In this document: positions 17,414-27,121 of the stretch, one piece after another | How positions within the stretch are numbered: position 1 is the first letter of the stretch | How the letters are laid out: every line of letters starts with the position of its first letter | Source of the DNA: Thermalbibacter longus | Lineage (GTDB): Bacteria; Chloroflexota; Chloroflexia; Thermomicrobiales; Thermomicrobiaceae | Direction: 5' to 3' | Length of the DNA stretch: 64,000 nucleotides | Assembly: GCF_023806485.1 (NCBI RefSeq) | Contig: NZ_JAMSLR010000012.1 | Span: forward strand, 27,838 to 91,837 | Program-made: the position numbers and the translations under genes | The notes under the pieces: model-generated | Database searches by the model: none | What the model was told of the DNA's origin: nothing | What the model saw: the letters and a program-made list of their open reading frames with translations, nothing else

Positions 17414-17435
17414 ACTTCATGAAGTCTCTTCATGA
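17414..17435. promoter_or_regulatory. Candidate operator upstream of the RND pump
   Basis: ACTTCATGAAGT (17414-17425) is a perfect 12-bp palindrome, and its core CTTCATGA recurs at 17428-17435, 13 bases on. An isolated double site in an otherwise featureless spacer suggests binding by a dimeric regulator. Confidence 0.35.
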
Positions 17436-17670
17436 CTTCGCTCCACCGTTTCGATCACACTGTCTTCAACGCCTGGAGAAGTGGTCAATCGATGGCTCTA
17501 CAGCCATTCTGCGATGACGGCCCTGTGGAAAGGCATCCCTGATAGAGCGAAAGGAGACCCCTCGAGCTTCCCCGAGAGTCACCGCCTGGCAACACGACAT
17601 CCGTGCTGGCTGGCAAGTGCGGCCACGCAGTCGTGACCGGGCATCAACCGAGCAGGGAGGGAATCCGCCC

Positions 17671-20600
17671 ATGATACGGTCGATCGTGTCAACGAGCCTC
17701 AGCTATCGGCTCCTAGTCCTCGTTGTCGCCGCGTTGCTGGTCTTTCTCGGCGTGCGCCAGATGCAGGGCGTTGCCCTCGATGTCCTGCCCGAGTTCAAGC
17801 CGCCGACCGTAGAGGTTCGAACGGAAGCCCTCGGCCTCTCCGCGGCGGAGGTGGAAGAGATCATCACTACCCCGATCGAGAAGGACTTGCTCCCGGGAAT
17901 GCCGTGGCTCGACACCTACTACTCCGAATCGCTCCCCGGCTTATCGCGGATCGTCCTCGTCTTCGAGCCCGGCACCGACCCGATGCACGCGCGCCAGCTA
18001 GTGCAGGAGCGCCTGACTGCGGCGTTTGGGTTGCCGAACGCCGCTGACCGTCCACCAGAGATGCTCCAGCCGCTTTCGTCAACGAACCGGGTCTTGATGG
18101 TGCGCCTGAGCTCGCAGGAGCTGTCACCGATCGAGATGTCCGTGCTCGCCCGCTGGACGATCCGGCCCCGCCTGCTGGCCGTGCCCGGTGTCGCTAACGT
18201 CTCGATCTGGGGCCAGCGAGAACGCCAGCTCCAGGTACGCGTCGATCCCGAGACCCTGCACGAGCACGGCGTCACGCTCCAGCAGGTCATCGAGACGACC
18301 GGGAATGCGCTGTGGGTCTCGCCGCTGACGTTCGTCGAGGCGTCGACGCCCGGATCCGGCGGGTTTATCGATACGCCCCAGCAGCGACTCGGGATCTACC
18401 ATCGCTCGCCCATCAGGACGGCCGAGGACCTCGCTCAGGTAATCCTAGAGGGCGAGCAGGGGCAGATCCCGGCGGCTGACGGCCAGCCATTGCGCCTGGG
18501 TGACATAGCCCAGGTCGTCGAGGACCACCAATTGCTGATCGGCGACGCGGTTGCCGAGGAGGGCCCCGCCGGCTTGATCCTGATGATCGAGAAGTTGCCA
18601 GAGGCCAACACGCTGGAGGTAACGCGGGGGGTGGAGCAGGCGCTGGCCGAGCTGCAGCCGGGGCTGCCGGGCATCGAGATCGACCCCACCATCTTTCGTC
18701 CGGCCTCCTACATCGAGCTCTCGCTGGACAACCTGAACCGCTCGCTGCTGCTGAGCCTGCTGCTGGTGGCGCTGATTCTGGCGTTCTTCCTGTTCGAGTG
18801 GCGCTCGGCGCTGATCTCGATCGTGGCGATTCCGCTATCGCTGGTGGCGGCGGGGCTGGTGCTGGCGGTGCGTGGGGCGACGGTGAACACGATGGTGCTG
18901 GCGGGGTTCATCATCGCGATTGGGGTGGTGGTGGACGATGCGATCATCGACATTGAGAACATCGTGCGGCGGCTGCGGGAGCGGCGGCGGGCGGGGGCGA
19001 CGCAATCGACCCAGGCCATCATCCTCGATGCCTCCCTCGAGGTCCGCAGCGCCATCATCTACGCCACGCTGATCGACGCCGCGGCGGTGATCCCGGTCTT
19101 CTTCCTTGGAGGGCTGACGGGGGCGTTTTTCAAGCCGCTGGCGTTGTCGTATGCGCTGGCGGTGCTGGCGTCGATGCTGGTGGCGATGACGGTGACGCCG
19201 GCGCTGGCGCTGCTGCTGCTGCGTGGGGCGCCGTTGGAGAAGCGGGAGCCGCCGGTGGTGCGGTGGCTGCAGCGGGGGTATGGGTGGGTGCTGGAGCGGA
19301 TCATCCGCCGCCCCCTCTGGGCCTACGTCACCGTGGCCATCATCGCCGCGGTCGGCCTGTACTCCGCCTCGCATCTCGGGCAATCCCTGCTGCCGGAATT
19401 CAAGGAGCGCGACTTCCTGATGCACTGGCTGACCAAGCCCGGCACTTCCCAGCCGGAGATGGTGCGCATCACCACACGCGCCAGCCGGGAGCTGCGCGCC
19501 ATCCCCGGCGTGCGCAACTTCGGAGCGCACATCGGCCAGGCGTTGCAAGGCGACGAGGTGGTCGGTATCGACTTCGGGGAGAACTGGATCAGTGTCGACC
19601 CCAACGTCGACTACGACAAGACGCGCGCTGCCATCCAGGAGGTCGTCGACGGCTATCCCGGTCTCTACCGCGATGTCCAGACCTATCTGAAAGAGCGGAT
19701 ACGGGAGGTGCTGACCGGATCGGGCGAGGCTGTCGTCGTGCGCATCTACGGGCAGGATCTCGAGGTCCTGCGCGAGAAGGCACACGAGATCGAGCAGCGG
19801 ATCGCGACGGTCGAGGGGATCGTCGAGGAGCACGTTGAGCATCAGGTCGAAATCCCGCAGATCGAGGTCCAGGTCGACCTCGCCGCTGCCCAGCGCCACG
19901 GCCTCAAGCCGGGCGATGTCCGCCGCGCCGCCGCAACCTTCATGGCGGGTGAAGAAGTCGGCGATATCTTCTGGGAGGGCAAGACCTACGACGTGTGGGT
20001 CTGGTCGGCGCCGGAGAAGCGCGCGAGCGTGACTGACCTGGAAAACCTCCTCATCGACACCCCTTCCGGTGACCAGGTCCGCCTTGCCGACATCGCGGAT
20101 GTCCGTCTCGCGCCCACCCCGAACGTGATCAAGCACGAGAACGTACGCCGGTACATCGATGTAACCGCCAACGTGCGCGGGCGCGATCTCGGCTCAGTGG
20201 TGCACGACGTGCACGAGCAGCTCGAGCAAGTCTCCTTCCCGCTGGAGTACCACGCGACGGTGCTGGGCGAGTTCGCCGAGCGCCAGGCGGCCCAGCGCAC
20301 CCTGCTCACCTTCGCCCTGGCCGCGGTCGTGCTGATCTTCCTGCTCTTGCAGGCCTCCTTCGGGAGCTGGCGGCTGGCGGCGCTGATCTTTCTGACGCTG
20401 CCCTCGGCGCTGGTGGGGGGCGTGCTGGCGGTGCTGGTCTCGGACCGGACGATCTCGCTGGGGTCGCTGGTGGGGTTTCTGACGGTGCTGGGGATAGCGG
20501 GGCGGAACGGGATCATGCTGCTGAGTCACTACCAGCACTTGGAGCGGGAGGAGGGGGAGGTCTTCGGGCCGGGGCTGGTGCTGCGGGGGGCGAGGGAGCG

Positions 20601-20838
20601 GCTCTCGCCTATCCTGATGACCGCCTCCACGACTGGACTGGCCCTGGTACCGCTCATCGTCGCCGGGAGCATCCCGGGCCATGAGATCGAGTACCCGATG
20701 GCGGTGGTGATTCTGGGTGGGCTGGTGACTTCCACCTTGCTCAACCTGTTCGTCGTCCCCTCGCTGTACCTGCACTTCGCGCGGAGATGGAAGCGAGTCG
20801 AAGACTCTGGCCCGGCGACAGCCGGCGCTGCGGATTGA
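17671..20838 (+). CDS. Heavy-metal-type RND efflux pump (CusA/CzcA family)
   Basis: 1055 aa from the ATG at 17671 (GGGAGGGA upstream); ORF codons before it lack support. Typical RND layout: helix 1 at about 10-30, a large porter loop, six helices, a second porter loop, five or six helices. The proton-relay acids of TM4 are in VVVDDAIIDIENIV, as in HME-RND pumps, and the N-terminus (MIRSIVSTSLSYRLLVLVVA) is CzcA-like. It would export metal or other cations using proton flux. No membrane-fusion protein or outer-membrane channel gene is adjacent. Codon choice switches between C-ending and G-ending blocks along the gene (see findings). Confidence 0.92.
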   Translation: MIRSIVSTSLSYRLLVLVVAALLVFLGVRQMQGVALDVLPEFKPPTVEVRTEALGLSAAEVEEIITTPIEKDLLPGMPWLDTYYSESLPGLSRIVLVFEPGTDPMHARQLVQERLTAAFGLPNAADRPPEMLQPLSSTNRVLMVRLSSQELSPIEMSVLARWTIRPRLLAVPGVANVSIWGQRERQLQVRVDPETLHEHGVTLQQVIETTGNALWVSPLTFVEASTPGSGGFIDTPQQRLGIYHRSPIRTAEDLAQVILEGEQGQIPAADGQPLRLGDIAQVVEDHQLLIGDAVAEEGPAGLILMIEKLPEANTLEVTRGVEQALAELQPGLPGIEIDPTIFRPASYIELSLDNLNRSLLLSLLLVALILAFFLFEWRSALISIVAIPLSLVAAGLVLAVRGATVNTMVLAGFIIAIGVVVDDAIIDIENIVRRLRERRRAGATQSTQAIILDASLEVRSAIIYATLIDAAAVIPVFFLGGLTGAFFKPLALSYALAVLASMLVAMTVTPALALLLLRGAPLEKREPPVVRWLQRGYGWVLERIIRRPLWAYVTVAIIAAVGLYSASHLGQSLLPEFKERDFLMHWLTKPGTSQPEMVRITTRASRELRAIPGVRNFGAHIGQALQGDEVVGIDFGENWISVDPNVDYDKTRAAIQEVVDGYPGLYRDVQTYLKERIREVLTGSGEAVVVRIYGQDLEVLREKAHEIEQRIATVEGIVEEHVEHQVEIPQIEVQVDLAAAQRHGLKPGDVRRAAATFMAGEEVGDIFWEGKTYDVWVWSAPEKRASVTDLENLLIDTPSGDQVRLADIADVRLAPTPNVIKHENVRRYIDVTANVRGRDLGSVVHDVHEQLEQVSFPLEYHATVLGEFAERQAAQRTLLTFALAAVVLIFLLLQASFGSWRLAALIFLTLPSALVGGVLAVLVSDRTISLGSLVGFLTVLGIAGRNGIMLLSHYQHLEREEGEVFGPGLVLRGARERLSPILMTASTTGLALVPLIVAGSIPGHEIEYPMAVVILGGLVTSTLLNLFVVPSLYLHFARRWKRVEDSGPATAGAAD

Positions 20839-20865
20839 GAGATCCACGGAAGGAGAGCCATCGCC

Positions 20866-21789
20866 ATGCGTCCTGGAAGGCGAACGAGAAGAGCCCTTCG
20901 ACCAATGCTCGTGCTGGCGATCGCCCTGCTGCTCGGCTCCTGCTCGATAGCCGAATCCGCAACCACCGGTTCGACGGAGGCCACCTCGACCGAACCTGTG
21001 ACTGGGGCCTCCGAGCCTCCTCGACTCGAGAACTTCGACCCGGCGCTCTTCGATGAGAGCTCGACGACGATCGATAACCAGTGGTGGCCGCTGACGCCGG
21101 GTACCCAGTTCATCTACGAGGGTACCAGCATCGAGAACGAGGAGACGATCGCGCATCGCCTGGTCGTTACCGTCACCGACCTGACCAAGCAGATCGCCGG
21201 GGTCCGTACGCTGGTCATCCTGGAGCAGGATTACCAGGACGACCGGCTGGTGGAGGCCGAGCTGGCCTTCTTCGCGCAGGACCGGGACGGGAACGTCTGG
21301 CACTTCGGCCAGTACCGCGAGACCTACGACGAGAAGGAATTCGTCGGTGGGCGCGTCTTCGTCCAGGGGATTCCGGAGGGTGCTCGCGCCGGTATCATGG
21401 TGCAGGGTGATCCCCGCCCGAACACTCCCGACTACTCGCAGGGTTACGGACCCCCTCCCTACAACTGGACCGACCGGGCACGCGTCTCCGAGCTCGGCGC
21501 GAAGGTATCGGTTGCTTACGGCAGCTTCGATGACGTGCTCGTGATCGAGGAGTTCAACGCGGAGGAGCCAGGTGCTTTCCAACTGAAGTACTACGCACGG
21601 GGTGTTGGCCTGGTCCAGGTCGGCTGGCGCGGCAACGACCCGAACCAGGAGGAGCTGGAGCTGGTCGACGTCGTGAAACTGGAGGGCGACGCCCTGACTG
21701 AAGCTCGGGACAAGGCGCTCGAGCTCGAGGAGCGGGCGTATTTGTACGCCAGCACGCCACCGGCCGAGGTGCTCCAGACCGGTAATTAA
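20866..21789 (+). CDS. Lipoprotein of unknown function
   Basis: 307 aa; ATG with GGAAGGAGAG upstream, 27 bases after the RND gene and so probably in its operon. Signal peptide of the lipoprotein type: basic start, hydrophobic LVLAIALLLG, lipobox LGSCS with Cys at about residue 26. A Thr/Ser-rich stretch follows, then a globular domain beginning ENFDPALFDESSTTIDNQWW and PLTPGTQFIYEG. Trp- and Gly-rich beta strands dominate. Similar extracytoplasmic proteins are common near Chloroflexota and actinobacterial transporters, but I know no function. It may stand in for a periplasmic adaptor. Confidence 0.8.
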   Translation: MRPGRRTRRALRPMLVLAIALLLGSCSIAESATTGSTEATSTEPVTGASEPPRLENFDPALFDESSTTIDNQWWPLTPGTQFIYEGTSIENEETIAHRLVVTVTDLTKQIAGVRTLVILEQDYQDDRLVEAELAFFAQDRDGNVWHFGQYRETYDEKEFVGGRVFVQGIPEGARAGIMVQGDPRPNTPDYSQGYGPPPYNWTDRARVSELGAKVSVAYGSFDDVLVIEEFNAEEPGAFQLKYYARGVGLVQVGWRGNDPNQEELELVDVVKLEGDALTEARDKALELEERAYLYASTPPAEVLQTGN

Positions 21790-21880
21790 CGCGCGCTCGC
21801 CCGCCGAGCGGCAATCGAGGCCGCATGGCAAGCCGGCGTCACCCCGGATCGAAAGCTGGCAATGAAGGGATGGGTTCGTC

Positions 21881-22888
21881 ATGATCTCTGAGAACGACGC
21901 AGCCGCAAGACGGGCTTCGGATCCGGTCACCCAGGAGCCGATCCTGGAGGCTGAGCACCTGAAGAAGTCCTACGGCGGGAGGCCAGCACTCCGCGACCTG
22001 TCGTTCACCCTGGCGCCCGGCCGTATCCTGGGTTTCCTCGGCCCGAACGGGGCTGGAAAGACGACCTCGATCCGGATCCTGACAACGATCCTGGAGCCCG
22101 ATGAGGGCCACTTCGCCATCGCCGGGATCAGCTCTCGCTATCCCGAGCGGATCCGCGCCAGGATCGGGGTTCTGCCGGAAAGCCAGGGGTACCCCAAGGA
22201 GATGACAGGGATCGACTACCTGGTCTACTTCGGCCAGCACTACGGGTGGACGTCCAGCGAGGCCAGGCAGATCGGCTGGGCGCTCCTGGAGGTCGTTGGA
22301 CTACAGCACCGGGCGAGGTCGCTGATCGGCAGCTACAGCCGCGGGATGCGACAGCGGCTGGGGATCGCGCGCGCCCTCGTGAACGATCCTGCTGTCGTCT
22401 TTCTCGACGAGCCGACGCTCGGCCTGGATCCACGAGGCCAGCAGGAGCTCCTGGCGCTGATCCGGCGGATCGCGCGTGAGCGTGGTGCCGCGGTTATCCT
22501 CTGCAGCCATCTCCTCTCGGAGATCGAGAGCGTGTGCGACGACGTGGTGATCTTGAGCGTAGGCCAGGTGGTCGCCAGAGGTTCGGTAACCGAGGTCATC
22601 GGGCAGGCCCGCGGGAACGGCGTGCGCATTCAGGTTCCGCTCTCGGCCGTGGCAGAGGCTGAACAGGTACTGGAAGCGTTGCCGGACGTCATCCGGGTCG
22701 TGCCGAAGGGGCAGGGGTCCGGCTGGATCCAGGTCGAGCTTCTGGACGGTGCGCCCGAAGACAACACCGCGAACAACGCTGTCCTGGAGGCGCTTATCCA
22801 GGCGAAGATCCCCATCCTGACGTTCGAGGCCGAAGGCAGCCGACTGCAGGAGGTGTTCCTCCAGCTTACCGAGGAGGCGATCCGATGA
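21881..22888 (+). CDS. ABC transporter ATP-binding protein (ABC-2 exporter)
   Basis: 335 aa. Walker A GPNGAGKTT, signature YSRGMRQRLGIARAL, Walker B VVFLDEPTLGLDP and H-loop CSHLLSEIE are complete. The C-terminal extension of about 90 residues matches that of multidrug/antibiotic ABC-2 ATPases (CcmA/NosF type). A 20-residue polar leader precedes the domain; the start ATG at 21881 is preceded by AAGGGATGGG. Its stop overlaps the permease start (ATGA), so the pair is translationally coupled. Confidence 0.94.
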   Translation: MISENDAAARRASDPVTQEPILEAEHLKKSYGGRPALRDLSFTLAPGRILGFLGPNGAGKTTSIRILTTILEPDEGHFAIAGISSRYPERIRARIGVLPESQGYPKEMTGIDYLVYFGQHYGWTSSEARQIGWALLEVVGLQHRARSLIGSYSRGMRQRLGIARALVNDPAVVFLDEPTLGLDPRGQQELLALIRRIARERGAAVILCSHLLSEIESVCDDVVILSVGQVVARGSVTEVIGQARGNGVRIQVPLSAVAEAEQVLEALPDVIRVVPKGQGSGWIQVELLDGAPEDNTANNAVLEALIQAKIPILTFEAEGSRLQEVFLQLTEEAIR

Positions 22889-24294
22889 GCGAGGCAGCGA
22901 TTGCGCACCGTGGCAGGATCGATCGCGCAGGTTCCTGGCGGCTGGTCCTGGCGAGAGAGCTGGCCGATCTCTGGCTCGGGGGGAAGGCACTGGTCCTCCT
23001 GACGCTCTTCAGCATCCTTCTGGGTGTCACGGCGTACCTGATGGCGACCAACAACGAGCTGCGGCTCATTCCCATCAAGGAGATCGCCTATCTGATGCTC
23101 AAGCTCACCGTCGCGTTCGGCATTTTCATGAGCCTCATCATCGGCGCGGACAGCATCAGCGGTGAGCGGGAGCGTGGCACGCTGGAAGGGCTCCTTTTGA
23201 CGCCAACGAGTCGCCGCCAGATCGTGATCGGCAAGTTCCTCGCAGCCCTCTCCCCGTGGCCGCCCGCCTTCGTCATTGCTATCCCCCTGATCGCCGTGCT
23301 CTGCCGGGACAGCCAGGTGGTGAGCTGGGCGCTGCTATGGGGCGGTATCCTGGGGACCATCCTGGTGGTCGGCGTCACCGGCCTGGCCATGCTCGTGAGC
23401 TTCTGGTCGAGTTCGAACCGGACCAGCATCGCGGTGAGCCTGATCATCTATCTCGTCTTCTTGCTCCCCACCCAATTCCCCGGGCAGGCCCAGACCGGAG
23501 CGTTCGGAGACCTGCTCCAGAAATGGAATCCGCTGGAGGCCTCCAATGTGTTTCTCGCCAAGGTCATCGTGAACAACCGGAGCGTCGAGGAGATGGCCTC
23601 CTGGTTGCTAGCGCCGATCCTGTTCGCTGTCCTCACCCTCGGTCTGCTCTTCCTGTATGCCAGCCCGGGTCTCCGCCTGGAGCCCGGCAGGGCGCGGACG
23701 CGGGCGAACTGGGGCCGGGCGGCCAGCTTCGCTGCGATCGCCTGGCTCCCAATCACGCTTGCGCTCTCGTTCGCGATGACCCTCCCGACCGCGGCAGCGA
23801 CCAGCTCCGAATCGCCCGTGCAGATCGCTGTCGACCGCGAGTGGGCAACGGCCAGGACCGGCGACGAGGTCGAGTTCACGACGCTGGTGACGAATGCTGG
23901 TTCGGAGACTTCCCCGCCGCTGATCGTAGCCATGAACATCATCAATCTCCAGGGAGAGGTGGTCGACCCTGAGGACTGGTCCCCACAGCGGACACAGTCC
24001 ATCGAGCCGCTAGCGGCGGGCGCGTCGATCGAGCACACCTGGACCATCGACGCGATCCTGAAGGGCGACTATATGGTGTACATGGTTGTCGTCCCCCAGC
24101 CTGCCGGTCCGGAGTCCACCAGCGTGCCTGTCGCGAGTTCGGGTATTCACCTCACTGTAACGCCGTTTACCCGGATCAACCCCCGAGGGGTTCTGCCGCT
24201 CGCGGTCGGCATCCCGCTCGGGCTGACGGCGAGCACGGCGCTGCTTCGCTGGCGCCGGCGGCGAGCGATCGCTGCTGGGGAAGGAGAGGCGTAG
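22885..24294 (+). CDS. ABC-2 permease with extracytoplasmic Ig-like domain
   Basis: 469 aa. The first half is an ABC-2 permease of about six helices with the typical SGERERGTLEGLLLTPTSRR element after helix 2. After helix 6 (about residue 250) a further helix leads to an extracellular module of about 120 residues beginning SPVQIAVDREWATARTGDEV, with the beta pattern of Ig-like/CARDB or DUF11 domains. A final helix ends in RWRRRR. This fused module is unusual for ABC-2 permeases. It pairs with the upstream ATPase. Substrate unknown. Confidence 0.88.
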   Translation: MSEAAIAHRGRIDRAGSWRLVLARELADLWLGGKALVLLTLFSILLGVTAYLMATNNELRLIPIKEIAYLMLKLTVAFGIFMSLIIGADSISGERERGTLEGLLLTPTSRRQIVIGKFLAALSPWPPAFVIAIPLIAVLCRDSQVVSWALLWGGILGTILVVGVTGLAMLVSFWSSSNRTSIAVSLIIYLVFLLPTQFPGQAQTGAFGDLLQKWNPLEASNVFLAKVIVNNRSVEEMASWLLAPILFAVLTLGLLFLYASPGLRLEPGRARTRANWGRAASFAAIAWLPITLALSFAMTLPTAAATSSESPVQIAVDREWATARTGDEVEFTTLVTNAGSETSPPLIVAMNIINLQGEVVDPEDWSPQRTQSIEPLAAGASIEHTWTIDAILKGDYMVYMVVVPQPAGPESTSVPVASSGIHLTVTPFTRINPRGVLPLAVGIPLGLTASTALLRWRRRRAIAAGEGEA

Positions 24295-24410
24295 CCTGGC
24301 AGCCGGCGTTGCCGTCTGATCGTTAGGGGCCGAAGAGAAGCGAACGAGTCGAACGATCGGGAGATTGTGCAATCGTGAGCAACCCGGAGCTGTTGCGGCC
24401 GTTGTACTAG

Positions 24411-26261
24411 ATGAGAGGCAGCGCGCTTCGTGCGGGTGAGGGCGGCTCGTCCTCCTGGGCGAGCGGTGACCGCCGGCGCCGCTCCCCGAGATCGCGTTTG
24501 GTGAATACCGTGTGGAAATGGTCCCTGTTCCTGCTGGTCGCGGTTCTCGTTACGGTCAGTCTTCTCCCCGTCCAGCAGGCAGCGAGTGCCCCGTTCGCCA
24601 GCCCCGCGTTCGAACAGCTCTGGTCTGCCCAGAAGGGAGCGCGCATCGACCCCTGGGGTAGCACTCCGCTCGCCTGGAGGGTCGAGCCCTACGCGAACGC
24701 CCCCGGGGGCCGGCGGCTGGTCCAGTACTTCGACCGCGGGCGGATGGAGCTTCAGAGTCGCGGCGGCGCGGGGAACCAGGACGTCACCCAGGGATTGCTG
24801 GCGTGGGAGATGACGACGGGTCAGGTCGCGCTCGGCGATGCCCTGACCCGCCCGCTGGCGCCGCCGGTCATGTCGATCGATGGCGGTGACCCTGATCCCG
24901 GTGTTCCCACGTATGCTGGCCTGTCTCGCGTCGTGCAGCAGCCGGAGGCGGACCGGAGCAGCAGCCCTGAGCCGATCAGCGAGTGGATCGATGCCGACGG
25001 CCAGGTCTCGGACGCGCCGCCGCCGGTCCCGATCCGAATTGGCCAGTATGTGTCTGCTACCGGCCACAACCTTCCCCAGGTGACGGTCGATCTCCTCAAC
25101 AGCCGGCCGTTCGGTGATGTCTCCTGGATGGATGTCCTGGGGTATCCGATCAGCGAGCCGTACTGGGCCCTCTACCGGCACGACGGGGCTGCCTCGCCAT
25201 CGTTGATCCAGGTGTTCCAGCGCCGGATCCTGGTCTATACGCCCGGACTGGAGCCGGATCGGCAGTTTACGGTACCGAACACCGGGCGCCACTACTACCG
25301 CTGGCGCTACGGGGCAGAGGCCACCCAGTTGTGGCCGGACGTTCGTCCAGGGCGTCCAGTCCAGCACATCGTTGTGTCCCCCGGCCTCCAGGCCGGCATC
25401 TACGCCGAGGGCATCGAAAGCCCGATCGGCCTTGCGCTGTCGCCCGACGGCCAGCTCCTGATCCTGACGGCCGCTGGTACGCTGTTGAAGGTCAACGGCG
25501 AGGACGCGAGCGGTGCCGCGAGCAGCTTCACGACCTTCGCGAGCGGCCTGGTGAACCCGCGCGGCTTGGCTGTCTACGATGGGTGGGTCTACGCCAGCGA
25601 CGATCGGGGGTTGATCCGCTTCATGGATGCCGACGGCGACGGCGTCGCCGAGCGTTCGGACCGGCTCTCGGCCGAGATCTCCCCGTTGCCGGGTCCGGCT
25701 GGAGCGCCGGTCATCGACGAGCAGGGCCGCATCTTCGTCGCTGGGGTGCCGCGTGGCGCCCTCTTGCTGAGCGCCGAGGCCCAGCAGCCACGCGTCTACC
25801 AGGTGACTCCACCGACCGTCAGCCCGGTCGGTGGCGAATTCCGGCAGCCAGGGCCGCTGATGGCCTGGGGTCGCCTCCTCCTGGCCATGGAGCATGCGGA
25901 CGCGGCTCCGGCCCGGCTCGTGCGCGTGAGCACGGGCGACGGCACCGCTGCGCTGGCGGACGAGCCGGTGTTGACCTTGCCTGAGGGGTTCGTTGCCAGC
26001 GCGGCGCTGGTCTATTCCAGCCAGCTCTGGCCCGAGTTGATCCCGGGGACCATCTTCATCGCCGCCCGCGGCAGTGACCAGGGTGTGGTGTTCCAGGGAC
26101 TCCCCACCACTGGCGATGCCGCTCCCGAGGTGTCCGAGTTTGCCACCGGGTTCATCGACCCGTCGGCGCTGGCCGTGGGGCTGGATGGAACGGTCTACGT
26201 GGCCGACGCGGCGGCGAGCCAGGTGATCAAGATCACGCCACGAACTATCGACACGCGCTAG
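24411..26261 (+). CDS. Secreted protein: YYRWRYG domain plus beta-propeller
   Basis: 616 aa from the ATG at 24411; a GTG at 24501 would give a tidier signal peptide (MNTVWKWSLFLLVAVLVTVS, cleavage after QQAASA), but neither start has a strong ribosome site. Residues about 65-310 hold the domain shared with the subtilisin at 12421-14451: RVEPYA, RRLVQYFDRGRMEL and the end HYYRWRYG. From about 320 a propeller-like region follows (SMP-30/sorbosone-dehydrogenase-like blades, for example GLVNPRGLAVYDGWVYASDD and DADGDGVAERSDRL, a calcium-type loop). Extracellular; may bind sugars or cell wall. Convergent with proC, the stop codons overlapping by three bases. Confidence 0.8.
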   Translation: MRGSALRAGEGGSSSWASGDRRRRSPRSRLVNTVWKWSLFLLVAVLVTVSLLPVQQAASAPFASPAFEQLWSAQKGARIDPWGSTPLAWRVEPYANAPGGRRLVQYFDRGRMELQSRGGAGNQDVTQGLLAWEMTTGQVALGDALTRPLAPPVMSIDGGDPDPGVPTYAGLSRVVQQPEADRSSSPEPISEWIDADGQVSDAPPPVPIRIGQYVSATGHNLPQVTVDLLNSRPFGDVSWMDVLGYPISEPYWALYRHDGAASPSLIQVFQRRILVYTPGLEPDRQFTVPNTGRHYYRWRYGAEATQLWPDVRPGRPVQHIVVSPGLQAGIYAEGIESPIGLALSPDGQLLILTAAGTLLKVNGEDASGAASSFTTFASGLVNPRGLAVYDGWVYASDDRGLIRFMDADGDGVAERSDRLSAEISPLPGPAGAPVIDEQGRIFVAGVPRGALLLSAEAQQPRVYQVTPPTVSPVGGEFRQPGPLMAWGRLLLAMEHADAAPARLVRVSTGDGTAALADEPVLTLPEGFVASAALVYSSQLWPELIPGTIFIAARGSDQGVVFQGLPTTGDAAPEVSEFATGFIDPSALAVGLDGTVYVADAAASQVIKITPRTIDTR

Positions 26262-27121
26262 CCCTCGGCCGGCCCACCGTTGGTCTTGCCCTCTCCTAGC
26301 TCCCGCGCGCGCCGGTAGGCCGCCCAGACGGCGCGCGCGATGACCGTCCGCAGCCCGCCCTTCTCCATCTCGTACAGCGCCGCGGCCGACGTCCCACCCG
26401 GCGTGGTGACCATGTTCCGCAGCTCGGCCGGGTGCCGGCCCGACTCCCGGGCGTAGAGCACCGAGCCGAGCAGGGTCTGCTGCACGAGCTGCTCGGCGAT
26501 GGCGCGCGGGAAGCCGAGATGAACGCCAGCATCGATCAGGGCTTCCATGATCAGGAAGACGTAGGCCGGGCCAGTGCCGCTCAGCGCGGTCGCCATGTCG
26601 ATCGCGTCCTCGCTGTCGACTCGGATCGCTAGCCCCATCGACTCGAGCACGGCTTCGACTAGTCCCTGCCCTGCCTCGTCTACCGCCGGAGCGGGATACC
26701 AGGTCGTCGCCCCGAAGCCGATCTGCGCTGGCGTGTTCGGCATCGAGCGCACGATGAGCGCATGCTGCAGCCCGCGGCTCAGCCGCTCGATCGTGGCCCC
26801 GGCGATGATCGAGAGCACCACCTGGCCTGGCGCAAGCTGGCCGGCTAGGTCGCGAATGACCGCGTCGAGCGACTGGGGCTTAACCGCGAGCACAACCAGG
26901 TCGGCTCCCTGAATCGCCTCGCGGTTATCCGCCGTCATCTTCAGGCCGAGCTTTGCCTGGAGCTCGCTCCGGCGCTTCGGATTCGGCTCGCCGCCGGTGA
27001 GCTGGTGGACGCTGACCAGCTCCGCCCGCAGCAGGGCCGACGCCATCGCTTCGCCCATGACGCCGCAGCCGATAAAGGCGATTCGCTTATCACGCAGCAC
27101 GGCATGCCGATCGCTTCTCAC
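26258..27121 (-). CDS. proC: Pyrroline-5-carboxylate reductase
   Basis: 287 aa, GTG start at 27121 with AAGGAGAGGT upstream. Rossmann motif GCGVMGEAMA, and the C-terminal signature with catalytic Thr/Ser in ATALSGTGPAYVFLIMEA and TTPGGTSAAALYEME. Catalyses NAD(P)H-dependent reduction of pyrroline-5-carboxylate to proline, the last step of proline synthesis; cytoplasmic, a dimer or larger oligomer. The stop codon overlaps the end of the convergent propeller gene. It has a long leader with its own promoter (27426-27455). Confidence 0.95.
   Translation of the reverse strand: MRSDRHAVLRDKRIAFIGCGVMGEAMASALLRAELVSVHQLTGGEPNPKRRSELQAKLGLKMTADNREAIQGADLVVLAVKPQSLDAVIRDLAGQLAPGQVVLSIIAGATIERLSRGLQHALIVRSMPNTPAQIGFGATTWYPAPAVDEAGQGLVEAVLESMGLAIRVDSEDAIDMATALSGTGPAYVFLIMEALIDAGVHLGFPRAIAEQLVQQTLLGSVLYARESGRHPAELRNMVTTPGGTSAAALYEMEKGGLRTVIARAVWAAYRRARELGEGKTNGGPAEG

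Larger units (their letters stand above)
17260..17670. other. Intergenic region between regulator and RND pump, 411 bp
   Basis: Contains a strong terminator hairpin (17310-17339) and a palindrome/direct-repeat site (17414-17435). I see no gene in it. Confidence 0.5.

Noticed and set aside
20194..21930. Minus-strand frame of 578 codons opposite the RND pump and lipoprotein
   Set aside because: Composition is Arg/Gln/His-rich, without motifs; the plus-strand genes are well supported.
24147..25895. Minus-strand frame of 582 codons opposite the propeller gene
   Set aside because: No recognisable domain and Arg/Asp/Ala-biased composition; the plus-strand protein has a signal peptide and a shared domain.
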